DNA of 64,000 nt from Mytilus galloprovincialis (GCF_965363235.1 NC_134839.1:61099560-61163559); one strand, 5' to 3'; shown: positions 50,501 through 61,884, counted from the first letter of the stretch. Translations and numbers: made by a program. Notes: generated from the sequence alone by a model not told the origin.

Positions 50501-53500
50501 ACATGTAACAGTATGCAAAATTGGGCATTTGAATTATTATTGAAGTTGTATACACATATATATCTGGTCATCATTAATAAATATATAAATAAAAAAATGT
50601 GGTATGTCTGAACTAGTATATATATTTGTTTAGGCTAAGGGTCCAGCTGAAGGACACCTCCAGGTGCGGGAATTTCTAGCTGCATTGAAGACCTGTTTGG
50701 TTACCTTCTGCTGTTGTCTGTTCTATGGTCAGGTTGTTGATGATATATAATTTATCAACCTCCCATGAGTGCAGGTTGTTTGACTTGTTTCCGAACCTTT
50801 ATTTTGTACATGTACGATGTACCTAAGTCTAAACAAAACTAAGATATTTTGTAACTGATATTACAAAATTTCATGAAACTTTCTAGATATTAATTTTATG
50901 ACATACATTAGTAGTATACATGTATATATTTGTTTAGGGGCCAGCTGAAGGATGCCTCCGGGTTCGGGAATTTCTAGCTGCATTGAAGACCTGTTTGGTT
51001 ACCTTCTGCTGTTGTCTGTTCTATGGTCAGGTTGTTGTCTCTTTGACACATTCCCAATTTCCATTCTCAATTTTACTGAATATGAGTGCCAATGAGACAA
51101 CTTTCCATCCAAGTCATATTGTATAAGAAGTAAAAATTTATATGTCAAAGTACGGCCTTCAACACAGAGCCTTGACTCACAAAGAACAGAAAGCTATTAA
51201 GGTCCCTTAAATGTCTATTGTAAAACAATTCAAACAGGAAAACCAAATAGAAATAGAAACACTTAACAACAGGTTTCTGAATTAGGACAGGTTCATTTAA
51301 ATGCAGCAGGTTTAAGGATTTTAACAGTCATGAAATTAGCTAGACGCACATATATGTAACACTCCCAAACGTGTCCTTCCCCTCAAACGTGTCCGATTTC
51401 CCCAAACGTGTCTATTCTCCCCAAACGTGTCCATATTATTCAATATTCCCCAAACGTGTCCGATTTTAGAACCCCCAAACGTGCCCGATACTATTGTTAT
51501 TCGCCCAAACGTGTCCACTTTTAAACGCCCGAACGTCTGGCGTCTTTTAGCGCTAATACATATCCTAAACGCGACATCAATAGCGTTCACGGCAGTTCTA
51601 TGATGGGGGGGCATAGTTGATGAAGTGGTAATTTATTAGGATTAACTTGTTCAATGCCGTGTTAATGATTATCATTACTGAAAATTGAATATGTAACATA
51701 TGCATTAACTTTTGACTTAATTTGCTTATTGTCCAGTTGCAAGTATTTCATGCTCATTTAAAGCGAACATACAAATAGTTCTGGTACAGTTCAATTAATT
51801 GTTTACTATGTAAATTATTTTATACTAATAAACTCCAATGATGCCTTTTATATTAATCAGAATATCGCACGGTGGGCTTTTAGTCGAATTGACCTTCCCT
51901 CTTTTTTTAACAGTTCTAATTTTTAATAAATTTTAGGATACGAGCGTCACTAAAGACATACGAACAAGAGAAATAACGTCCAGTGCCAAATATTTCATTC
52001 GTTTTTTGAACGATATCATATTAACGATATATACTGTAGATAGGTTATATTATCAAACCGGGAATTTACTATTGGGCATTAATTTTTACGGTTATTTGGG
52101 ATGACCACTAATCTAAAGAAAAATATATGCGAGTAAAGACCGATTTGTTTATGACTTCAGTAAGAAACTACTTCAATGTCTGTTATGTAATATAGAGGCC
52201 GTTTCAAATAAAAGTTGCACAAATTAAAAAAAATGATGCCTTCCAAAATACAACTTATGGCACATTATATAGAGTGAAATGCTACAAACATTTTAATGCG
52301 TATAGAAAAAGAATTTAAGTAATTTTTTTTTTATCTTTTAATGAAATAGTAAAAGATCGTAAAATGAGTATACAATGATAATAATAAAAAAAAAACAACA
52401 CACAAATAACCTACGTTTTATAATATGAACACGAATGATAGTTCCAGTAAAATAAAAAGCTTGGTATGGACACGTTTGGGGGATTGGACACGATTGGGGG
52501 TTTATTAAAAAATGTGCACGTTTGAGCGTTTATACAAATGACACGCTTTGGCGCCCTTTGACAACTAGACATGTTTTTGCAGTTCAGTGACGTTGATGTG
52601 GACACGTTTGGGGGAATCGGACACGTTTGGGGGAAAGGACACGTTTCTGAGTGTTACATATATATATACATTGTTTATAACAGTTGATGGAGGTGGAAAC
52701 AAACAACACTCAACTAGTAAAAATACAGCCAAACTTGACAGAGAGACTGAGGAACTGCACCATGATACAGTTAGTCTGGATGTGTGCAAACTTATTATGC
52801 AGGGAAGACAGGCAAAGGGATGGACCCAAAAAGAATTGGCCACTGTAAGAAACAAGCACCATATTAAATAAGTGTACAAAATGTACTAGAAGAAAAATAC
52901 AATTAGAATGTAATGAGTTTATATACTTTGCTAAAAGATGAGACTACAAAGTTAAGGTTAAACAATTATAAATCAAGATGTTGAAAAGCAAGGTTTTAAA
53001 ATTAAGGACTGTAGAATTCAGAGGTAATATGATGCCAAGTTTGCTAGCAGCAAACACCTTACTTCATGTACTTATTTTCATGTACATGTGTAAGATGAAT
53101 TATTTATATGTATTTTTCTTTGTAGAAAATAAATGAAAAACAACAAATTATAAATGAATATGAATCTGGAAAGGCAATTCCAAACCAGCAAATTATGAAT
53201 AAACTCGAAAGACAACTGGGTAAGATTTTTATATGACCGCAAAACAATTTTTTTGATCATATATTGATATAATGGTAGGATGTCATCATCTGCATTGTCG
53301 TCGTCAGAAGACACATTGGTTTCAAGATAATAACTTTAGTTAAAGTGAATAGATATTTATGATTTTTTTCAGAAGGTTCAATACCACAATATGAAGGTTT
53401 GGATTGATTTTGGGGATGATGGTCCCAACTGTCTGTGTATGAATTAGGGACCCAAAAGTGGCCTAAAACAAGCTTTTTTCTAGTTTCAGGATAATAACTT

Positions 53501-56257
53501 GTGTACAAGTATTTTGATTGCTCTGAAATTGTACAACAATGTTTAATACCACAAGTAGAAGGTTGGGATTCATTTTGAGGGTTATGGGGCCAACAGTTTT
53601 AAGATTAAAGGGATAAAAAGGGGCCAAAAACAAGCATTTATCTAGTTTCCAGACAATAACTTATGTTTAAGTGTATCGATCTCTCCGAAATTGTAGCACA
53701 ATATTCCATACCCAAAGGAATGGCTGGGATTGAGTTAGGGGTTAATTGCCTCAAACATGTAGGAATTAGGGGCCAAAAAGAAGCATTTTTCTAGTGTCTA
53801 GAAAATAACTTGTGTTTAAGTGTGTGGATCTCTCTGAAATTGTACTACAAAGTTCCATACTACAAAGAAAAGGCTGGGATTGAGTTTTGGGGTTATTGCT
53901 CCTAAGGGGTTTTCAATAAGTTTTTTTTTTTGGGGGGGGGGGGGCGATTTTTGTTCACAATTTTTTAAGGGATTCATATTTTTATTTTCTCAAAATTTTT
54001 CAATTTGGAATTTTTGAAAGTTTCAAGAAGAAATCTTCAATTGCACAATAGATTTATAAGCTCTTTGACCAGATTTTTTTTTGTATCATAAACCTATATT
54101 ATGTCAAAAATTTGATCACAATCCAAATTCAGATAGTATCAAGCTTGTATACTGTGTCCAAATTTGTTCCAACTGGTCAGGGCTTGACCTCTATGGTCCT
54201 ATCAGGCTGCACTCAGCAAAGCATTTTATTAAGGTATTTTTTACATTTTTACAAAGTTTCAACGCATTTTGAAAATACCAAGTTTGGCGTACCCTGTTTT
54301 ATTGTTATGTTGACCATTGCCATTGTTTTTTTATAGCTTTGGTAGTACCTTTATTATTTGTTGGGAGATATCATTTTATTCCTGTCCATCCATCTGTTTT
54401 TCTGTGCCATGGTTTATTTCTTACTGTTTACTACATGTACATAGAATTGATTAGGGATAGGGTAAAAATGAAAGCCTTGAACCAGTTATTAAAAGAAAAT
54501 AGGAATAGAAACATTTTGATAGAGTTTACTTCCAATCGACCTAGAAATGTAAGACATTTGGGCTTGCTTACTAAGGTTCTTTTGAGTTGTATAGTTAAGG
54601 TTGATATGCCTTTTAAGTTGCCTGCCATATGTGTGTTGTCCTTGACCTCATTTCCATGGTTCAGCAACTGCTCAAACACTTTTTTCAAGGGATTCTTTTT
54701 AATTATTTTGTGTAATAACACCATGAACTTCCTTTCTTATATACAATCAGTTTTCATGGTTCATTGATCAATGTTACTATTTTTTTTGTACCTTTTTGTA
54801 AAACCTTTATCAAAAAGACGTTTTGAGCATGAATAACTATTTTCTATTATCAGATGCTGGAATTGTTGTTTGTCATTGAATCTTCCTTTAATGCTAAGGA
54901 AGGCACAAACAAAAACAGGATAGTGAACTATAATGTATGCAAGATGGATTCCAGTGAAAATTTTCAGTCAAATTTTATCTATAAATTTACATTGGTAAAA
55001 TTATTTTATTATTTCTCTGAAGGAACAGGGAGTGCTGTTTTACCCCTGTCTGTCAGTTCATCCAAAAGTTTATCTGTCCCATTTAGTTTCCATTGCATTT
55101 TTTCAAAATCTTTCTATAATACATGTAGCTGCCTGAAATTAGTTCTCAGGCTTCATATTGTGCATGATTTTGTTTTTTCAGATTTCTTGCTCATCACCTT
55201 CCTTGATGTTTATACATAGAGATAGGAAGATGTGGTGTGAGTGCCAATGAAACAACTCTCCATCCAAATAACACATGTATATTATTATACCCCCGCTTTA
55301 AAAAAGGGGGGGTATACTGTTTTACCTCTGTCTGTCCGTCCGTCAGTCCGTCCCATGAAACTTTCGTCACATTTTTCTCAGGAACTACACATCCACCCTT
55401 TCTGTAATTTGGTATCAACATTTATATATGTCAGCCACACCGTGTGATGCATTTTCAGATTCATCACTTGACAACTTCCTGTTTACCGAACACTTGTCTG
55501 ATTTTACACATGATAGCCAAGTTGAAAATTTTCGTCACATTTTTCTCAGGAACTACAATATAAGCATTTCTGAAATTTGGTTTCAGGATTTATATAAGTC
55601 AGCTATACCGTGTGATGCGTTTTCAGATTCATCACTCGACAACTTCCTGTTTACCGAACACTTGTATGATTTTACACATGATAGCCAAGTTGAAAATTTT
55701 CGTCACATTTTTCTCAGGAACTACAATACAAGGATTTCTGAAATTTGGTTTCAGGATTTATATAAGTCAACTATACCGTGTGATGCGTTTTCAGATTCAT
55801 CACTCGACTACTTCCTGTTTACCGAACACTTGTATGATTTTACACATGATAACCAAGTTAAAAATTTTCGTCACATTTTTCTCAGGAACTACAATACAAG
55901 GATTTCTGAAATTTGGTTTCAGGATTTTTATAAGTCAGCTATACTGTGTGATGCGTTTTCAGATTCATCACTCGACAACTTCCTGTTTACCAAACACTTG
56001 CATATTTTTACACTATTAATATTATCCACTTGCGGCGGGGGTATCATCAGTGAGCAGTAGCTCGCAGTTTCACTTGTTCAAACACATACTGGCCATGAAA
56101 TTATCTGTATTCATTGAACACACTTGAAGACCAAATAAGAATGATTTTATGATGATGGTAATTTTTCAAGACTGTGATAAGATTATGATCATATTTCTAT
56201 TTCTTAGGTATGAAGCTTCGTGGAAAAGACAAAGGCCATGCTCTTGGAAAGAAGTGA
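47562..56257 (+). CDS. EDF1: EDF1 / MBF1, multiprotein bridging factor 1, five exons
   Basis: Exons 47562-47639, 49509-49560, 52684-52844, 53126-53219 and 56208-56257 join in phase to 435 nt, 144 residues plus TGA; human EDF1 has 148. The N-terminal MBF1 domain begins [20 protein letters not shown] and continues with [17 protein letters not shown] and [17 protein letters not shown]. The C-terminal Cro/C1-type helix-turn-helix (about residues 78-134) includes [26 protein letters not shown] and [11 protein letters not shown]. The family bridges TBP to bZIP and nuclear receptors and, on collided ribosomes, contacts the 40S mRNA entry region to recruit GIGYF2-EIF4E2. The start has a reasonable context (ACAATGG) and matches the family N-terminus exactly. 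The normally conserved Trp after KK is Phe here ([11 protein letters not shown]), with unchanged spacing. Introns of 1.9, 3.1, 0.3 and 3.0 kb hold many repeats. Confidence 0.97.
47880..48383. mobile_element. MULE-like element with perfect 9-bp target duplication
   Basis: ATATACATG flanks both sides (47871-47879 and 48384-48392). Ends are imperfectly inverted and built from short repeats: TGTTTGCGCCC, TTTGCACCCTATCAC, CACTTTCGCACC on the left; GGGTGCGAGGTGCGAAAG, GTAGGGTGCAAAAGTG, GGGCGCGAGCGAAC on the right. No coding frame. A 9-bp duplication fits Mutator-type transposition. EDF1 intron 1. Confidence 0.85.
48533..48764 (+). repeat. 232-bp exact duplicate, copy in EDF1 intron 1
   Basis: Identical, base for base by eye and without gaps, to 50738-50969. 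It ends within a SINE-like unit (GCCTCCGGGTTCGGGA) and then the two copies diverge. Confidence 0.9.
49943..50380 (-). mobile_element. ACAAGAATGTGTCC family, dimeric copy
   Basis: Reverse orientation: TTTATCCCCCATCCATGATA ... GTGGGGCATCCGTGTAC. Two units with GTAGTTTTTGAT and CAATCAACTTGAAACTTAGT. The GGACACATTCTTGT end is lost. EDF1 intron 2, antisense to the gene. Confidence 0.75.
50607..51075 (+). mobile_element. two SINE-like units joined by the 232-bp duplicate
   Basis: The unit TTTAGG..CAGCTGAAGG, GTGCGGGAATTTCTAGCTGC, GAAGACCTGTTTGGTTACC, TTGACACATTCCCAATTTCC appears twice (50625-50737 truncated, 50930-51075 complete) and once at 48728-48870. No clear pol III boxes, so the SINE label is tentative. 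Confidence 0.5.
50738..50969 (+). repeat. 232-bp exact duplicate, copy in EDF1 intron 2
   Basis: Identical to 48533-48764 at a constant offset of 2205. It interrupts a SINE-like unit: CTATGGTCAGGTTGTTG is cut at 50737 and the same words recur intact at 51023-51040. Confidence 0.9.
51061..51310 (-). mobile_element. dispersed repeat, reverse of the TTGTCTCATTGGCA family
   Basis: GAGTGCCAATGAGACAACTT, AAAGTACGGCCTTCAACAC and AAAACAATTCAAACAGGAAA; the first words recur at 55236-55262. Limits uncertain. EDF1 intron 2. Confidence 0.45.
51355..52658. mobile_element. foldback element with arrays of CCCAAACGTGTCC at both ends
   Basis: Outer ends TGTAACACTC / GAGTGTTACA are inverted. Inside the left end CCCAAACGTGTCC-like words repeat seven or eight times (51362-51530); the right end has the complement GGACACGTTTGGG about five times (52467-52645). 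The 900-bp middle is AT-rich without a coding frame. The right end is 25 bp from the EDF1 exon-3 acceptor. Flanks are (TA)n, so no duplication can be read. Confidence 0.82.
53231..54231 (-). mobile_element. diverged GACCGC-family relic in EDF1 intron 4
   Basis: Starts TTATATGACCGCAAAAC, then a TCTGCATTGTCGTCGTC tract and five decayed ~125-bp units (each with GG(A/T)TGGGATTGA and GGGGCCAAAA), and closes with a degraded version of the opposite end (GGGCTTGACCTCTATGGTCC, then GCACTCAGCAAAGCAT). The middle GGACCAACTTGAAAACT block is lost. It is clearly older than the other copies. Confidence 0.65.
53930..53946 (+). repeat. T-run followed by a G-run
   Basis: A run of about 12 T followed by about 13 G and CG lies in EDF1 intron 4 inside the old element. 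A similar G13 run is at about 63453-63465. Such runs are slippage-prone and the lengths may be unreliable. Confidence 0.6.
55278..56080 (+). repeat. element with 171-bp tandem units in EDF1 intron 4
   Basis: Begins TTATACCCCCGCTTTAAAAA, then GTCTGTCCGTCCGTCAGTCC, then about four units with GTGATGCGTTTTCAGATTCA and TTTTCGTCACATTTTTCTCA, and ends GCGGCGGGGGTATCATCAGT. The period is divisible by three, which keeps a 210-codon frame open (55428-56060); it has no family resemblance and starts inside the repeat. Confidence 0.82.
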
Positions 56258-56862
56258 CAACACCATTGCTGATGTGATGAACTATCGCATAGAAAATCTA
56301 AAACTGATATTTTTATTGATTTTTTTTTTTTACAAATTTTAAACAAACTACCATAATTGCATTGGAATATGGATATATTGCTTATGATAAGTAGCAGGTG
56401 GCAGCATTGAAAATTATATATATATATATATAAAAATCAGTTATGTCTTTTGGCAATATAAATTTATGCATCAAATTTTGTTCTGTAGATTTTAAAGTTG
56501 TGCACATGATACCTGATGTGTTTTCTTACCTACAATCCTTAAAAAAAATAGTTATTTTACAATTTACATATCTTATAATTTTATTCTGATGTGAAATTTA
56601 CTATCAATGAATAGATAAATGATATTAAATTTCAACTAGAAATAATTTCATTTCAAATTGATGTAATTAGATTTTGATAATTTTTCTATAATTGGTGCAT
56701 ATGTTTGACTATGAACAAATATTGTATTTAGAATATTGAAGATTTTCTGAAATATAACTTAAAATCAATAACAGCTTGTTTGTTCTTTGCTAAAGTGTTC
56801 AATATTTAAAATGGAGAATTTAATGTTTGTTCATTTTCAGTTTTGAGTTTGGAGCATTTATC

Positions 56863-56868
56863 AATAAA
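56863..56868 (+). terminator. EDF1 polyadenylation signal
   Basis: AATAAA about 605 nt after the EDF1 stop, followed by a T/G-rich stretch (CTTGTTGTATTATTTTTATG). It is the first canonical hexamer in the downstream sequence, so the transcript probably ends near 56885, just before the element at 56903. An ATTAAA near 56623 is a weaker alternative. Confidence 0.6.
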
Positions 56869-56902
56869 ATGAGGTTCTCCAAGTTATAATCTTGTTGTAT
56901 TA

Positions 56903-57187
56903 TTTTTATGCCCCATTTATTGGCATTATGTTTTCTGGTCTGTTTGTCTGTCCCCCTGTTCGTTCTTCCATCTGTTCGTCCCATTTCAGATTAAAAGTTT
57001 TTTGTCGAGGTAGCTTTTGATGAAGTTGAAGTCCAATTAACTTGAAACTTAGTAAGCATGTTCCCTATGATATGATCTTTCTAATTTTAATGCCAAATTA
57101 GAAATTTTATCCCATTTTCTCGGTCCACTGAACATAGAAAATGATAGTGCGGATGGGGCATTTGTGTACTTGGGACACATTCTTGTT
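56903..57187 (-). mobile_element. ACAAGAATGTGTCC family, monomer
   Basis: TTTTTATGCCCCATTTATTG to GGGACACATTCTTGTT, one unit. It begins about 35 bp after the EDF1 polyadenylation signal. Confidence 0.78.
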
Positions 57188-57350
57188 ATTTCCTGCCATT
57201 CCCTTCTATTACCAACTTTTCTGAAACTAGATTCAATGGTGTTTCAGTTTGATCTGGTTATTAATTATACATCACTGTTGTTAAAACGAGGCAGACAATA
57301 CGAAAGGGAAATTCACAAAGTCATAAATTGAAGAGAAACTGGTAAAAAGT

Positions 57351-57484
57351 AAAATCACAAAGATAATGAACTCTGAGGAAAATTCCAAAAGAAAAGTCCC
57401 TAATCAGATGGCAATATCAAAAGCTCAAACACATTAAAAGAATTGATAACAACTGTCTTCTGCCTGACTTTGTACTGGCATTTT
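57351..57484 (+). repeat. dispersed repeat shared with 44938-45075
   Basis: AAAGTAAAATCACAAAG through GAAAATTCCAAAAGAAAAGT to TTGATAACAACTGTC. The rest of 57188-58070 shows no gene or clear element. Confidence 0.65.
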
Positions 57485-58070
57485 GTTATGTAGAAAATGG
57501 TGGATTAAAGCTGGTTTTATAGCTAGCTCAACCTCTCACTTGTATGACAGTTGCATCAAAATACATTATATTGATAACGATGTGTGAACAAAACAAACAG
57601 TAAAAATGTCAAAAATAGGGGTGCAGCAGTCAACAATGTTTTAAATTCTTAAATCACTATAAAAAACAAAGAAGCACAGAGATACCATGTCATGCAACAA
57701 AAAAGTGACTGAGTAACACAAACCCTACCAAAATCCATGGATAAAGCAGCAATAGTGTATCTCATGATATGTTCAAAAATGGTGACCCGTCTCATAAGGT
57801 GGGGTCAAAATCAAGAACAGTATTTAGCTATGACATTTTGAATATATTCTTGGTCATCTGTGACACATCTATTCCAGAACTGACACTCTAATCAAAACAT
57901 ACTTGAAAAAAAAAATCCGTGATTATTTCAACTTGACCACTAATATGAGGCAGGCATAACCTGTGAATGGGGACAAAGTCTGTATGATTTTTTTTTAATT
58001 AAACAGGTTAAAAAGAGAAACGGAAACATGTTAAAAAGAGAAACAGAAATACCGTAACGTTTCCGATTTT

Positions 58071-58148
58071 GGTTCTGTTGTTAGGGATTTAGTTGTGACG
58101 TTATGACGTCATATTCAATGTAAACAAAGAACGTAACGTTTTCGATTT
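58071..58148 (+). repeat. flank repeated ahead of both tandem GACCGC elements
   Basis: GGTTCTGTTGTTAGG, then TTTAGTTGTGAC and ATTCAATGTAAACAAAGAA occur here and again at 60449-60540, directly before the two GACCGC-family copies. Two elements in direct orientation with the same leading flank indicate a tandem duplication of a unit of about 2.0 kb, or a longer true element end. Confidence 0.65.
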
Positions 58149-60448
58149 TTATACGACCGCAAAATTTGAAAAATTTTTCGTCGTATATTGCTATCACGTT
58201 GGCGTCGACGTCGTCGTCCGGCGTCCGAATACTTTTAGTTTTCGCACTCTAACTTTAGTAAAAGTGAATGGAAATCTATGAAATTTTAACACAAGGTTTA
58301 TGACCACAAAAGGAAGGTTGGTATTGATTTTGGGAGTTTTGGTCCCAACATTTTAGGAATTAGGGGCCAAAAAGGGCCCAAATAAGCATTTTCTTGGTTT
58401 TCGCACTATAACTTTAGTTTAAGTTAATAGAAATCTATGAAATTTTGACACAAGGTTTATGACCACAAAAGAACGGTTGGGATTGATTTTGGGAGTTTAG
58501 GTTTCAACAGTTTAGGAATTAGGGGCCAAAAAAGGGCCCAAATAAGCATTATTCTTGGTTTTCGCACAATAACTTTAGTTTAAGTAAATAGAAATCAATG
58601 AAATTTAAACACAATGTTAATGACTACAAAAGGAAGGTTGGTATTGATTTTGGGAGTTTAGGTCCCAACAGTTTAGGAATTAGGGGCCAAAAAGGGACCC
58701 AAATAAGCATTTTTCTTGGTTTTCGCACCATAACGTTAGTATAAGTTAATAGAAATCTATGAAATTTAAACACAAGGTTTATGACCATAAAAGGAAGGTT
58801 GGTATTGATTTTGGGAGTTTTGGTCCCAACAGAATAAGGGGCCCAAAGGGTCCAAAATTAAACTTTGTTTGATTTCATCAAAATTGAATAATTGGGGTTC
58901 TTTGATATGCCGAATCTAACTGTCATGACTGTGTATGTAGATTCTTAACTTTTGGTCCCGTTTTCAAATTGGTCTACATTAAGGTCCAAAGGGTCCAAAA
59001 TTAAACTTAGTTTGATTTTGACAAAAAATGAATCAGTTAGGTTTTTTGATATGCTGAATCTAAAAATGTACTTAGATTCTTGATTATTGGCCCAGTTTTC
59101 AAGTTGGTCCAAATCGGGGTCCAAAATTAAACTTTGTTTGATTTCATAAAAAATTGAATAAATGGGGTTCTTTGGGAGTTTTGGTCCCAACAGAATAAGG
59201 GGCCCAAAGGGTCCAAAATTAAACTTTGTTTGATTTCATCAAAATTGAATAATTGGGGTTCTTTGATATGCCGAATCTAACTGTCATGACTGTGTATGTA
59301 GATTCTTCATTTTTGGTCCTGTTTTCAAATTGGTCTACACTAAAGTCCAAAGGGTCCAAAATTAAACTTAGTCTGATTTCAACAAAAATTGAAATCTTGG
59401 GGTTCTTTGATATGCTGAATCCAAAAATGTACTTAGATTTTTTTATTATGGGCCCAGTTTTCAAGTTGGTCCAAATCAGGATCTAAAATTATATTATTAA
59501 GTGTTGTGCAATAGCAAGTCTTTTCAATTGCACAGTATTGCGCAATGGCAAGAAATATCTAATTGCACAATATTGTGAAATAGCAAATTTTTTTTTAATT
59601 AGAGTTATCTTTCTTTGTCCAGAATAGTAAGCAAGAAATATCTAATTGCAAAATATTGTGCAATAGCAAGATTTTTTTTTTAATTGGAGTTATCTTTCTT
59701 TGTCCAGAATCAACTTAAATCTTTGTTATATACAATATACAATGTATATTCACTTTTTACTACCAACTGATAAATTATAATAAATAACATTCAGTGATAA
59801 CAAGCAGTTTTTTTTACATCTTAATATTTTATGATGTATTTAAATGAGTAGTTATTGTTGCAAACTCCATTAGATAATTTCATAAATAAAAAAGAAAATT
59901 TCTTCAAACATTTTTATGCCCCACCTACGATAGTAGAGGGGCATTATGTTTTCTGGTCTGTGCGTCCGTCCGTCCGTCCGTCTGTCCGTTCGTTCGTCCG
60001 TCCGTCTGTCCCGCTTCAGGTTAAAGTTTTTGGTCAAGGTAGTTTTTGATGAAGTTTAAGTCCAATCGACTTCAAACTTAGTACACATGTCCCCTATGAT
60101 ATGATCTTTCTAATTTTAATGCCAAATTAGAGTTTTTACCCCAATTTCACGGTCCACTGAACATGGAAAATGATAGTGCGAGTGGGGCATTCGTGTACTG
60201 AGGACACATTCTTGTTTTGAGAGGATTAATATTCAACAGCATAGTGAATTGCTCTAAGAGAAAACAAAAATTTTAAGTTCATTAGAACACATTCATTCTG
60301 TGTCAGAAACCTATGCTGTGTCAACTATTTAATCACAATCCAAATTTAGAGCTGAATCCAGCTTGAATGTTGTGTCCATACTTGCCCCAATCGTTCAGGG
60401 TTCAACCTCTGCGGTCGTATAAAGCTACGCCCTGCGGAGCATCTGGTT
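58148..60448 (-). mobile_element. GACCGC-family element, copy with one nested insertion
   Basis: Starts TTTATACGACCGCAAAA and ends CTGCGGTCGTATAAAGCT followed by GCCCTGCGGAGCATCTGGTT, the complement of the other terminus. Without the 306-bp insert at 59911-60216 it is about 2.0 kb, matching the 1.92-kb copy at 21947. Internal order is the mirror of that copy. Confidence 0.85.
59911..60216 (-). mobile_element. ACAAGAATGTGTCC family, monomer nested in 58148-60448
   Basis: Begins TTTTATGCCCCACC and ends GGACACATTCTTGTT. The equivalent sites in the other host copies (near 63520 and 22180) run straight from the CTTCAAACATTTTT block to GAGAGGATTAATATT, so both borders are set by comparison. A CGTCCGTCCGTCCGTC tract lies near its start. 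Confidence 0.82.
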
Positions 60449-60909
60449 GGTTCTGTTGTTAGGAATTTTAGTTGTGACATTATTTGACTTATGAAGTCAT
60501 ATTCAATGTAAACAAAGAAACGCTGTCATCAGGTAACGTTTTTATACGACCGCAAAAATTGAAAATATTTTGGTCGTATATTGGTATGATGTTGGCGTCG
60601 TCGTCTGCGTTGTCGTCGTCCAAATACTTTTAGTTTTCGCACTCTAACTTTAGTAAAAGTGAATAGAAATCTATGAAATTTTAACACAAGGTTTATGACC
60701 ACTAAAGGAAGGTTGGGATTGATTTTGGGAGTTTTGGTCCCAATATTTTAGGAATTATGGGCCAAAAAGGGCCCAAATAAGCATTTTCTTGGTTTTCGCA
60801 CTATAACTTTAGTTTAAGTAAATAGAAGTCTATGAAATTTTGACACAAGGTTTATGACCACAAAAGGAAGGTTGGGATTGATTTTGGGATGTTTGGTTAC
60901 AACAGTTTA

Positions 60910-61575
60910 GGTAGCAATACACAGTTAGGAAAAAAACTTAAAATTGACACTCATAATTTTTAAACACCCTCTTTCCCCTCCTGTCTAACAAAGAAGGCTT
61001 TTATATGTGTGTTATGCATGTATATACTTATAGAAAGAGAATCTTCCATAGATTTGATTTCTAATGGTCATAAGGGTGAAATATAATCCCTCTTGGGTGT
61101 AACCATGGCAACAATCTGCATTTCTTAGATACAAAATATAGCAAAAAAGGGGGGTGAACATGTCACAAAAGTCTCCAAAATTTGGTCTAAAGGAAAATTT
61201 CAATCAATTACAGTAATACCTTTCCTGAATCCATAGGTTTATTTCTATCAAGTGGTCCCAAAAAAATCATATGCTTATCTGCTCGTTTTTCCATAAAATT
61301 GAATTGAAAAGATCGAGCGCAAAATCTTTGTTGATAAACACTACAATAATGTATGGACCTATGAACGGTACGGATAGGAAAATACGGACTGTCAATCATA
61401 TAAATGGCCTATAAAACATGTTAAAAACAATCTTAATGTTCATATAAACCCACTAAGAAGGCTATATTATTCTTCAATTATCTAAAAATCAATTTTATTG
61501 TACAAAAACTTTCATATTTAAAAAATTCACAGGGGCCATAATGCGAAACTAAACTTCTAACTGTGTATTGCTACC
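60910..61575. mobile_element. Harbinger-like MITE with TTA target duplication
   Basis: Perfect 19-bp inverted ends GGTAGCAATACACAGTTAG / CTAACTGTGTATTGCTACC, flanked by TTA at 60907-60909 and 61576-61578. The host sequence in sister repeats reads CAGTTTAGGAATTAGG without a break, so removal of the element plus one TTA restores it. Three-base TTA duplications are typical of PIF/Harbinger elements. No coding frame. Second copy at 44005-44677. Confidence 0.9.
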
Positions 61576-61884
61576 TTAGGAATTAGGGGCCAAACAAGTG
61601 CCCAAATAAGCATTATTCTTGGTTTTCGCACAATAACTTTAGTATAAGTAAATAGATATCAATGAAATGTAAACACAAGGTTTATGACCACAAAAGGAAG
61701 GTTTGGTTTGATTTTGGGAGTTTTGGTCTCAACAGTTCAGGAATAAGGGGCCCAAAGGGTCCATAATTGAACTTTGTTTGATTTCATCAAAAATGGGAAT
61801 AATTGTGGTTCTTTGATATGCCGAATCTAACTGTGTATGTAGATTCTTAAGTTTTGGTCCCGTTTTCAAATTGGTCTACATTAA

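Noticed and set aside
52684..52692. alternative EDF1 exon-3 acceptor nine bases downstream
   Set aside because: It keeps the frame but would delete three residues from a stretch whose length matches other EDF1 proteins exactly.
55428..56060. 210-codon plus-strand open frame
   Set aside because: It is a 57-residue unit repeated because the 171-bp DNA period is divisible by three; it lies within an intronic element and has no family resemblance.
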